A stretch of 5,374 bases of DNA, taken from the NCBI GenBank assembly GCA_002428225.1, contig DIUD01000001.1, positions 1-5,374 on the forward strand. Direction: 5' to 3'. The translations under genes were made by a program, and so were the position numbers. Position 1 is the stretch's first letter, and each line of letters starts with the position of its first letter. Shown piece after piece: positions 1 through 5,374 of the stretch. Under the pieces are notes generated by a model. The model was given only the letters and a program-made list of their open reading frames with translations, searched no databases and was not told the origin of the DNA. The DNA is from Roseovarius sp. UBA6167. Its GTDB lineage: Bacteria > Pseudomonadota > Alphaproteobacteria > Rhodobacterales > Rhodobacteraceae.

Positions 1-1941
1 CATCTTCGGGTCGATCATGATGAGCCGGCAATCCTCGGGGCCGAGCTTGTAAAGCAGGCTGAGGATCATGGTGTTGATCGCCACCGACTTGCCCGATCCG
101 GTGGTCCCGGCAATCAGCAGATGGGGCATCTTGGCGAGGTTGGCCACCATCGGCTCGCCGCCGATATCCTTGCCGAGCGCGAGCGGCAGCTTCTGATTGC
201 CATCGCCATAGGCGCGGCTCGACAGGATTTCACGAAAGCTCACCATCTCGCGGTTGTCGTTGGGCAGCTCGATGCCGATGACCGAGCGCCCCGGCACCGT
301 CGAGACCCGCGCCGAGAGCGCCGACATCGAGCGCGCGATATCGTCCGACAGGCCGATCACCCGGCTTGCCTTGAGGCCCGGCGCCGGCTCCAGCTCGTAC
401 ATGGTGACGACGGGGCCGGGGCGTACGCTCACGATCTCGCCCTTGACGCCGTAATCCTCGAGCACGTTCTCGAGCATCCGCGCGTTTTCCTCCAGCGCCT
501 CGTCGCTGAGGTGGTGACGTTTGACATTCGCCGGGTCCGACAGGAGCGACAGCGGCGGCAACTCGTAATCCGCCGTCCCGGTCGCAAAAGGCAGCGCGGG
601 CTGCGCCTCGGCCGCGGCGCGGGCCGAAGGCGCAAACTGTCTGACCGGCGTGTGCTGCACCACCTTGCGCGGCTCGGGAACGGGAATGTGCGGGGCGCAG
701 GCGGGATCGGGCGCGAAATCGTCATCCGCGACGAACTCATCCTCGATCAACGGCTCCTCGAACACCCCGGGCGCGAACGGCGGCGCCGCTTGCGCGGCCT
801 GCCGCGCGGTCAGGGGCGGCTCGGGCGGCAGGGGCGCGCCCGGCGCGGGCTTGAAGATCAGCGGATCGGGGCCACGCCCGCGCCCCCTCGTCAGCGGCGC
901 AACGCTCTCGACCGGAACGGTCGGACTCTGCCGCACGCGGGCACGGATCGCGTCGGTGATGCGCGCGTGGATACGCTCGCCCGTGGGCGCCTCGGCGTCA
1001 TGCGCCTGCGCCTCGACCAGTTCGGACGGCGGCATCGCCTCGGGCTTGCGCAGAAGCGAGGGCATCCGCGCCAGCAGCCCGCCGGGCCTCTCAGCCACAG
1101 CCACAGCCACAGGCGCGGACGCAAACGCGGACGCGGGGTCTGCGCCACGCACGCGCGCGCCGCTCAGCACAGGCTCGGGGCGGGCAGTTGCCAACCGGCT
1201 CACGGGCATATCCGCAGCCTCTGCCGCCATCGCGCGCCGCTCGGACAGGCGCGCCTGCACACCCTGTCCCGCGCGTGCAAGGCCACCCGCGCCAAGACCC
1301 AGACCTGCGCGCAAGGCGGCGTAGGTCATGACGATCCCGACCAGCAGGAACCGGCCCGCCCGGCGCAGTTCCGCGCGGCTGAAGCCGAGGACAAAGGCCC
1401 CGACCGCCAGAACGACCACCCCCAGCACCAACGACGAGAGCCTCAGGCCAAACCCCGCCTCGAACGGCAAAAGCCCCAGAAGCGCGCCGAGGATCGTGTC
1501 GCCGAAAAGCCCCCCCAGCCCGAAGCTGTGATACGAAGCCCACGCCGCGCCGGGCGAAAGCGTGGCCGCGTGGATCGACAGAAGCGCAAGCCAGACAGGC
1601 GCGAAAATGAGCCGCCCGGTCGCCCGCTCCTCGCCGCGATGAAGCATCAGCCGCAGCCCCCAGGCCCCCGGCACCAGCGCCAGGCCCCAGGCCCCCCAGC
1701 CGACGATCATGAACAGCGGCGCGGCCACCCCTGCCCCCGCCGCACCCAGCCAGTTCCGCACCGGCGCGTCGGTCGCGGCCATCCAGCTCGGATCGGTCGG
1801 GCTGTAGGATCCCACCAGCGCCGCCGCGACAAGCCCCAGCGCCAGCAGGGCCAGGCCCAGCAATTCCTTGCCGCGCTTCTCGAGCGCCTCGGCGGTGGTG
1901 CTGTCAAGGAGCGGCTCGCGCCCGCGTGTCTGATATGCCAT
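1..1941 (-). CDS. ftsK: DNA translocase FtsK (N-terminal 647 codons; 3' end outside window)
   Basis: FtsK is an inner-membrane, septum-located hexameric ATPase that pumps chromosomal DNA during division and helps resolve dimers at dif. The frame is open from the ATG at 1941 to the window edge. Residues 27-44 and 68-92 are hydrophobic, with further hydrophobic stretches around 111-127, 145-160 and 168-187, giving the usual N-terminal membrane anchor. A low-complexity Ala/Pro/Arg linker with an acidic patch follows, to about residue 460. The motor begins near ADYELPPLSLL and contains GPVVTMYELEP (509-519), GIELPN (556-561), Walker A GTTGSGKS (612-619, Lys618) and Walker B LIMID ending at Asp644. 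The rest of the motor and any DNA-reading gamma domain lie outside. The start follows the aminotransferase stop by 17 bp, suggesting co-transcription. Its AGGA sits only 2 nt before ATG. An in-frame GTG at 1953-1951 is an alternative start, but MAYQTRGREPLLD is, from memory, the usual N-terminus in Rhodobacterales. Confidence 0.96.
   Translation of the reverse strand, partial: MAYQTRGREPLLDSTTAEALEKRGKELLGLALLALGLVAAALVGSYSPTDPSWMAATDAPVRNWLGAAGAGVAAPLFMIVGWGAWGLALVPGAWGLRLMLHRGEERATGRLIFAPVWLALLSIHAATLSPGAAWASYHSFGLGGLFGDTILGALLGLLPFEAGFGLRLSSLVLGVVVLAVGAFVLGFSRAELRRAGRFLLVGIVMTYAALRAGLGLGAGGLARAGQGVQARLSERRAMAAEAADMPVSRLATARPEPVLSGARVRGADPASAFASAPVAVAVAERPGGLLARMPSLLRKPEAMPPSELVEAQAHDAEAPTGERIHARITDAIRARVRQSPTVPVESVAPLTRGRGRGPDPLIFKPAPGAPLPPEPPLTARQAAQAAPPFAPGVFEEPLIEDEFVADDDFAPDPACAPHIPVPEPRKVVQHTPVRQFAPSARAAAEAQPALPFATGTADYELPPLSLLSDPANVKRHHLSDEALEENARMLENVLEDYGVKGEIVSVRPGPVVTMYELEPAPGLKASRVIGLSDDIARSMSALSARVSTVPGRSVIGIELPNDNREMVSFREILSSRAYGDGNQKLPLALGKDIGGEPMVANLAKMPHLLIAGTTGSGKSVAINTMILSLLYKLGPEDCRLIMIDPKM
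1092..1134. repeat. Short tandem repeats inside the ftsK linker
   Basis: On the plus strand the hexamer AGCCAC is repeated three times (1093-1110) with partial flanking copies. It is followed by two copies of CGCGGACGC (1114-1122 and 1126-1134) at a 12-bp period. Read in ftsK on the minus strand this encodes ASAFASAPVAVAVAE in the unstructured linker between the membrane anchor and the motor. Both periods are multiples of three, so gain or loss of a unit would keep the frame. This is directly visible; any length variation between strains is inference. Confidence 0.75.
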
Positions 1942-1959
1942 TTTCCTGCTCACCCTCGC

Positions 1960-3138
1960 TCAACCATAAAGACAGTCGCGCAGGCGTATCAGCCCTTGCG
2001 CCATCTCTTCTTCGGGGGCCACCATCGCCACCCGAATGTAGCCCCGGCCGGGATTCCCGCGCCCGGAATCCTGCCCCAGGTAGGCCCCCGGCAACACGCG
2101 CACGCCCGTCTCCTGCCAGAGCCGCAGCGCCGCGGCCTCGCCATCGGCGACCGGCAACCAGAGGAAAAACCCCGCCTCGGGGCGGAGGTAGCCGGGCACC
2201 TGCCCCATGATCTCGTCGGCGCGGGCGTACTTGCGCGCGTAAAGGCGGCGGTTCTCCACCACATGCGCCTCATCCGCCCAGAGCCGCGCCGCCGCGTGCT
2301 GCAACGGCATCGGCAAGGGGGCGCCCGCGTAATTGCGCAATTGCTTCATCGCCGCGATGCTGTCCGGCCCCGCCACCACAAAGCCCGAGCGCAGCCCCGG
2401 CAGGTTCGACCGCTTGGAGAGGCTGTGAAAGGCGACGATCCGCTCGGGGTCGGCGCCCATCTCGTGGGCCACCTGCAAGAGGCCCACGGGCGGGGCGTCG
2501 CGGTAGATCTCGCAATAACATTCATCGGCGAAGATGCGGAAATCGTGCCGCTCGGCCAGGGCGATAAGATCGGCCCAGTATTGGCGCGAGGCCACCGCCC
2601 CCTGCGGGTTGGAGGGCGAGCAGAGATACGCCACCGTGACCCGGTCAAGAACCTCCGGCGACAGCGACGTAAAATCCGGCAGATAGCCCGTTTGCCGCGT
2701 GGCGTCGAGAAACACCGGCTCTGCCCCCACGCTGAGGGCCGCGACCATATAGACCTGATAGAACGGATTGGGTAGCAGCACCACGGGCCGCTCGCCGCGC
2801 TTTTGCTCGGGGCAAAGCGCCATCATCGCGTTGTAAAGCCCCTCGCGCGTGCCGTTCAATGCCATCACGCGGGTGCCCGGATCGAGCGTCACGCCGTAGC
2901 GGCGCGCGACCCAGCCGGTGATCGCCGAGAGCAGCGCGGGCATCCCCTCATTTACCGGGTATTGACCGAAGCCGCCCGCATTCTCGGCAATGACATCGAC
3001 GATCCATTCCGGGAAGGCGTGTTTCGGCTCGCCGATGGTCATATGCACGACATCGCCCCCCGGCGCGTGCACGTCGAGAAGCGCGCGCAGGCGCGGGAAG
3101 GCATAGGCCGGTAGGTTCGAGAACCGCTCGGGGAACAT
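1960..3138 (-). CDS. PLP-dependent class I/II aminotransferase, DapC-like (probable succinyldiaminopimelate-type transaminase)
   Basis: This is a complete 392-residue fold-type I aminotransferase, of normal length for the family and presumably cytoplasmic. Visible landmarks are NGTREGLY (95-102), SPSNPQG (174-180, Asn177 contacting the cofactor), ADECY with Asp205 for the pyridine nitrogen, SLSKRSNLPGLRSG with the Schiff-base Lys242 and phosphate-binding Arg250, and GYIRV with Arg369 as the likely substrate-carboxylate arginine. The SLSKRSN-PG-RSG signature is typical of DapC enzymes, which convert N-succinyl-2-amino-6-ketopimelate to N-succinyl-LL-diaminopimelate with glutamate in lysine/meso-DAP synthesis. 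The exact substrate cannot be proved from sequence, so no symbol is assigned; another amino acid transaminase remains possible. The start MFPERFSNLPAYAF matches relatives from memory, yet no convincing Shine-Dalgarno lies at normal distance (AGAGG is about 18 nt upstream). It lies between murJ and ftsK, and its stop is 17 bp from the ftsK start. Confidence 0.93.
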   Translation of the reverse strand: MFPERFSNLPAYAFPRLRALLDVHAPGGDVVHMTIGEPKHAFPEWIVDVIAENAGGFGQYPVNEGMPALLSAITGWVARRYGVTLDPGTRVMALNGTREGLYNAMMALCPEQKRGERPVVLLPNPFYQVYMVAALSVGAEPVFLDATRQTGYLPDFTSLSPEVLDRVTVAYLCSPSNPQGAVASRQYWADLIALAERHDFRIFADECYCEIYRDAPPVGLLQVAHEMGADPERIVAFHSLSKRSNLPGLRSGFVVAGPDSIAAMKQLRNYAGAPLPMPLQHAAARLWADEAHVVENRRLYARKYARADEIMGQVPGYLRPEAGFFLWLPVADGEAAALRLWQETGVRVLPGAYLGQDSGRGNPGRGYIRVAMVAPEEEMAQGLIRLRDCLYG

Positions 3139-3192
3139 GGTGTGTCTGCTTTGCTGCCTCTGGGCCGGGGTCGTTTTCGCCCCGTTGATCGA

Positions 3193-3222
3193 AATCTACC
3201 CCAAGCCACGGTCCCAGGTCCA
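3193..3222 (-). promoter_or_regulatory. Candidate sigma-70-type promoter for the aminotransferase-ftsK pair
   Basis: In the 159-bp gap between murJ and the aminotransferase, the minus strand reads TGGACC (3222-3217, 4/6 to the -35 consensus), an 18-bp spacer, then TAGATT (3198-3193, 4/6 to the -10 consensus). Transcription would begin near 3186, leaving a leader of about 48 nt. It is a by-eye match only. Without it, the aminotransferase and ftsK would depend on read-through from murJ. I see no intrinsic terminator after murJ: the short GC hairpin at 3269-3288 has no T-run. Confidence 0.33.
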
Positions 3223-3297
3223 GCAAAACCGGGGAATTGACAGCGCGATTGTGGCATTTTGGCGTAACCGGGCGGCCCTTGCGGCCCGATCCGGCGC

Positions 3298-4836
3298 TCA
3301 GCGCCGCATCCGGTCCCGGATCTCGGCCATGCTGAACGCCCCCAGAACCTGTCCCGCAACACCATATGTAACCGCCCCCGCGCCGATCAGCGCCAGCAGC
3401 GCCAGCCACCGCCAGCCCCCCATCGCCAGCAACGGCCCGAGAGCCGCGCCCGCCCCCCAGAGCACGGCGCCCATGAGGCCTGAGGCCAGCACGATCCGCC
3501 ACAGCCGCCGGTGAAACTGCGCATCAAAGCGCACCACCTCGCCATAGCCGCGCGCGCCCCGGACCAGTTGCGCCACCATCACCCAGGCCGCCACCGTCGT
3601 CGCCAGCGCCGCCGCGATCCAGCCCACGGACGCGGCAAGGCCAAAGGCCAGCAGCGCGTTCACCACCATCGCCACCACCGCATAATGAAAGGGGCTGCGC
3701 GTGTCCTCGCGCGCGAAATAGATCGGCTGCAATATCTTCTGCATGACAAAGGCCGGCAGGCCCAGCCCGTAAACCGCCACCGCCAGCGCCGTCGCCGCCG
3801 TGTCATTCGCGCCGAAGTTGCCCCGCTCGAACAGCACCGAGACCAGCGGCAACGGGATCACCACCAGCGCCACCGCGCAGGGCACCGTCAGTGCCAGCGC
3901 CACCTCGCCCGCGCGCGACAGCGCCATGCGCGCGCCGGTGTCGTCGCCCGATTTCAGCCGCCGCGAGAGATCGGGCAAAAGAACGATCCCCACCGCGATA
4001 CCCACCACGCCCAGGGGCAATTGATAAAGCCGGTCGGCGGAATAGAGCCAGCTCACCGCCTTGTCGTATTGCGAGGCCACCAGTTGCCCGACCACGAGGT
4101 TGATCTGCACGACGCCCCCCGCCAGCGCCGCCGGAATGGCGATCCGCACCAGCTGGCGCATCTCGGGCGTCCAGCGCGGGCGCACCAGCCGCAGCCCCAG
4201 CCCCGCCCGCCGCACGGCAAACCAGACAAGCAAAAGCTGCGCCGCCCCCGCCAGCGGCACGGACCAGACCAGCGCCTCGACCACCGCGCCGCCCTTCCAC
4301 GCCGCCAGCGCCATCGCGCCCATCATGATCGTGTTGAGGATGACCGGCGCCGCCGCCGCCGCCGCAAACCGCCCCGCCGCATTGAGCACACCGGAAAACA
4401 GCGCCACCAGCGAGATAAAGAAGATATAGGGAAAGGCGATGCGCCCGTAATCGACCGTCAGCCCGAAGCGCGCATCGCCCGCGAACCCCTCCGCCGTCAG
4501 CCAGACCAGCGCGGGCATGAACACCATGCCCAGCCCGGTGAGGATCAAGAGCACGAAGCCCAGCCCCGAGAGCGCCCGGCTGGCAAAGCCGAGCGCATCC
4601 TCCCCGCCCTCCAGCCGCCTCGAGAACATCGGGACAAAAGCGGCGTTGAACGCACCCTCGGCAAAGAAGCGGCGAAACATGTTGGGCAGGCGGAACGCGG
4701 CCACGAACGCATCCATCAGCACGCCGGGGCCGACAAGACTCGCCAGCATCACGTCGCGGCCAAAACCGAGGATGCGACTCAGAAGCGTCCAGCCGCTGAC
4801 GGTCAGGATGCCGGAAAGCAGGCGAACGGGTCTCAT
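3298..4836 (-). CDS. murJ: Lipid II flippase MurJ (MviN family)
   Basis: MurJ is an inner-membrane MOP-superfamily transporter that flips undecaprenyl-linked lipid II to the periplasmic face for peptidoglycan assembly. The 512-residue protein is full length and hydrophobic throughout, consistent with about 14 membrane helices. Residues shown to matter in E. coli MurJ appear conserved by motif alignment: SRILGFGRD gives Arg21 and Arg27 (E. coli Arg18, Arg24), DAFVAAFRLPNMFRR gives Asp42 and Arg55 (Asp39, Arg52), and SADRLYQLP gives Arg269 (Arg270). LFERGNF (335-341) is another family signature. A run of six alanines (158-163) follows GRF. The start is supported by AGAAGG (4849-4844) with a 7-nt spacer before ATG. 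It diverges from cobS and points toward the aminotransferase and ftsK; the 159-bp gap leaves it open whether they share a transcript. In many alphaproteobacteria I recall glnD directly upstream of murJ; it is not here. Confidence 0.97.
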   Translation of the reverse strand: MRPVRLLSGILTVSGWTLLSRILGFGRDVMLASLVGPGVLMDAFVAAFRLPNMFRRFFAEGAFNAAFVPMFSRRLEGGEDALGFASRALSGLGFVLLILTGLGMVFMPALVWLTAEGFAGDARFGLTVDYGRIAFPYIFFISLVALFSGVLNAAGRFAAAAAAPVILNTIMMGAMALAAWKGGAVVEALVWSVPLAGAAQLLLVWFAVRRAGLGLRLVRPRWTPEMRQLVRIAIPAALAGGVVQINLVVGQLVASQYDKAVSWLYSADRLYQLPLGVVGIAVGIVLLPDLSRRLKSGDDTGARMALSRAGEVALALTVPCAVALVVIPLPLVSVLFERGNFGANDTAATALAVAVYGLGLPAFVMQKILQPIYFAREDTRSPFHYAVVAMVVNALLAFGLAASVGWIAAALATTVAAWVMVAQLVRGARGYGEVVRFDAQFHRRLWRIVLASGLMGAVLWGAGAALGPLLAMGGWRWLALLALIGAGAVTYGVAGQVLGAFSMAEIRDRMRR

Positions 4837-4932
4837 CTTCGGGCCTTCTTGCTCGGGTCAGGCCGGTCTAGCCCATCCCCCCCGGCGCGAAAAGAGGGCT
4901 TGCGTCCGCCCACGGCTCTGTCGCACCCGGTC

Positions 4933-4987
4933 GATGCCATGCATCTTCGCCAGTCCTGTCCCTGCCACGCATGGCAAACTCATGCGT
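4933..4987. repeat. Cluster of overlapping inverted repeats, possible operator
   Basis: Three dyads overlap here. GATGC (4933-4937) pairs with GCATC (4941-4945) and encloses the palindrome ATGCAT (4939-4944). TGCCATGC (4935-4942) is the exact reverse complement of GCATGGCA (4969-4976), 26 bp apart. ACGCATG (4967-4973) is the exact reverse complement of CATGCGT (4981-4987), with a 7-bp spacer. The lack of a T-run argues against a terminator. A binding site for a dimeric regulator of murJ or cobS is the simplest reading, but no regulator family is recognised. Confidence 0.45.
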
Positions 4988-5009
4988 ATCCGCTCAGGCC
5001 CATGGTCAA
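4983..5009 (-). promoter_or_regulatory. Weak candidate promoter for murJ
   Basis: On the minus strand TTGACC (5009-5004, 5/6 to the -35 consensus) is followed after 15 bp by TACGCA (4988-4983, about 3/6 to the -10 consensus). The short spacer and poor -10 make it doubtful. If real, the leader of murJ would be about 140 nt and the -10 would overlap the right arm of the ACGCATG/CATGCGT dyad, so a protein bound there could block transcription. Confidence 0.18.
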
Positions 5010-5078
5010 GACAGCGGCCGATCCAACTCACTAGCGGTCCTGCACGACCAGGGGAATAGCGATCCGACCGCCACGCGC

Positions 5079-5109
5079 CTTTCCCTTTCCCTTTCCCTTG
5101 CCCTTGCCC
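5079..5109 (-). repeat. Five-unit hexanucleotide tandem repeat with G-quadruplex pattern
   Basis: The plus strand carries CTTTCC three times (5079-5096) then CTTGCC twice (5097-5108). Read on the minus strand, this places GGG at 5109-5107, 5103-5101, 5097-5095, 5091-5089 and 5085-5083, each separated by exactly 3 nt (CAA or AAA). That satisfies the G3N1-7 quadruplex rule with one spare G-run. The plus strand is the complementary C-rich, i-motif-capable strand and is homopyrimidine for its first 21 bases. The repeat is plainly seen; folding in the cell is inference. Confidence 0.85.
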
Positions 5110-5119
5110 GTGATATGTT
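5092..5119 (+). promoter_or_regulatory. Candidate extended -10 promoter for cobS
   Basis: TATGTT (5114-5119, 4/6 to TATAAT) is preceded by TGA (5111-5113), giving the TGN extended -10 element. At a 16-bp spacing lies TTTCCC (5092-5097), a poor -35 (3/6), which is itself part of the hexanucleotide repeat. Transcription would start near 5126, giving a leader of about 38 nt containing the AAGGA ribosome-binding site. Extended -10 promoters can work with weak -35 boxes. By-eye evidence only. Confidence 0.33.
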
Positions 5120-5163
5120 GCACCACGACACCTGACAAACGACCCGAATGAAGGACCGACGCC

Positions 5164-5374
5164 ATGGCTGACGGAACGATTGACATCAACGCGAAGCCGA
5201 CCGAGGAAATCCCCGTCCGCGAGACCTTTGGCATCGACACCGACATGATCGTAAAGGGCTTTGCCACCCGCACCGAGCGCGTGCCCGAGCTCGATCCGAC
5301 CTACAAGTTCGACCCCGACACCACGCTCGCCATTCTCGCGGGATTCTCGCACAACCGCCGCGTGATGATCCAGG
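5164..5374 (+). CDS. cobS: Aerobic cobaltochelatase subunit CobS (first 70 codons; 3' end outside window)
   Basis: CobS is the AAA+ (MoxR-type) ATPase subunit that, with CobT and CobN, drives ATP-dependent insertion of cobalt into hydrogenobyrinic acid a,c-diamide in the oxygen-dependent cobalamin pathway; it is cytoplasmic. The visible N-terminus matches the family from memory: MADGTIDINAKPTEEIPVRE, then TFGIDTDMIVKGF, ERVPELDPTYKFDPDTTLAIL and AGFSHNRRVMIQ. In relatives this last stretch runs directly into the Walker A loop, which here falls just past the window edge, so about four fifths of the protein is missing. The start is well supported by AAGGA (5151-5155) with an 8-nt spacer. It is transcribed away from murJ. 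No cobalamin riboswitch is visible upstream; the leader instead holds a repeat tract and a candidate promoter. Confidence 0.93.
   Translation, partial: MADGTIDINAKPTEEIPVRETFGIDTDMIVKGFATRTERVPELDPTYKFDPDTTLAILAGFSHNRRVMIQ

Larger units (their letters stand above)
4837..5163. other. Divergent intergenic region between murJ and cobS
   Basis: These 327 bp carry no gene that I can support. They hold the murJ ribosome-binding site at the left, a cluster of CATG-centred inverted repeats (4933-4987), a run of seven C (4877-4883), the hexanucleotide tract with quadruplex pattern (5079-5109), a candidate cobS promoter and the cobS ribosome-binding site AAGGA (5151-5155). I looked for a cobalamin riboswitch, a tRNA and a terminator and saw none: there is no recognisable B12-box, and no GC hairpin followed by a T-run. 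Both divergent promoters should lie in this region. Confidence 0.8.

Noticed and set aside
121..2775. An 884-codon open frame on the plus strand spanning ftsK and the aminotransferase
   Set aside because: It is antisense to two well-supported genes, crosses their boundary, is dominated by Arg, His, Gln, Pro and Gly, and shows no domain. Such frames arise from GC-rich third positions in the true genes.
3269..3288. GC-rich hairpin after murJ (CGGGC pairing with GCCCG) as a terminator
   Set aside because: Only 5 bp of stem with a 10-nt loop and no T-run on the downstream side in the minus-strand direction; not a credible intrinsic terminator.
4861..4890. Minus-strand TTTTCG followed 18 bp later by TAGACC as a murJ promoter
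   Set aside because: Matches to both boxes are poor and the spacer contains a seven-G run; no better than chance.
3511..5034. A 507-codon plus-strand frame opposite murJ
   Set aside because: Arg/His/Gln-rich composition with no recognisable motif, fully antisense to a complete murJ with its catalytic residues intact; a composition shadow.
4934..5059. Two small plus-strand frames in the murJ-cobS gap (ATG at 4934, 41 codons; ATG at 4939, 31 codons)
   Set aside because: Neither has a ribosome-binding site, and they lie on top of the inverted repeats. A leader peptide cannot be excluded but nothing supports one.
4858..5352. A 164-codon minus-strand frame across the intergenic region and the cobS start
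   Set aside because: It overlaps the beginning of cobS in antisense, reads the hexanucleotide repeat as a Gly-Lys/Gly-Gln run, and has no family resemblance.

Overview
The window looks like a piece of chromosome from a GC-rich alphaproteobacterium, most likely a Rhodobacterales (Rhodobacter/Roseobacter-type) species. This rests on the strong G/C bias at third codon positions, the long spurious antisense reading frames that such bias produces, and the wording of the proteins themselves: the CobS N-terminus (MADGTIDINAKPTEEIPVRE), the FtsK N-terminus (MAYQTRGREPLLDS) and the aminotransferase N-terminus (MFPERFSNLPAYAFPRLRAL). I saw no insertion sequence, phage gene, CRISPR array, tRNA or rRNA. 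The genes look like ordinary vertically inherited core genes.

Layout. Three genes lie on the minus strand and are read from right to left: murJ (3298-4836, lipid II flippase), then after a 159-bp gap a DapC-like PLP aminotransferase (1960-3138), then after only 17 bp ftsK (1941 to the left edge, cut off just after its Walker B aspartate). On the right, a 327-bp non-coding region separates murJ from the divergent plus-strand cobS (5164 to the right edge, only the first 70 codons), the AAA+ subunit of the aerobic cobaltochelatase.

How the genes fit together. The minus-strand cluster has an envelope and cell-division theme. MurJ flips the peptidoglycan precursor lipid II. The aminotransferase resembles enzymes of the lysine/meso-diaminopimelate pathway, which would supply the cross-linking amino acid of peptidoglycan, although this specificity is inferred. 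FtsK couples septation to chromosome segregation. The aminotransferase and ftsK are close enough to be co-transcribed, and a possible promoter sits in front of the aminotransferase. cobS belongs to aerobic cobalamin synthesis and appears to be separately controlled.

The most unusual part is the murJ-cobS intergenic region. It holds five tandem hexanucleotide units just upstream of cobS. On the minus strand these form five GGG runs separated by exactly three bases each, a textbook G-quadruplex pattern, and the tract abuts a candidate extended -10 promoter for cobS. The same region also contains a cluster of overlapping CATG-centred inverted repeats that could be an operator. A second, unrelated hexanucleotide repeat lies inside the ftsK linker. 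I found no evidence of an entirely new gene system in this window.
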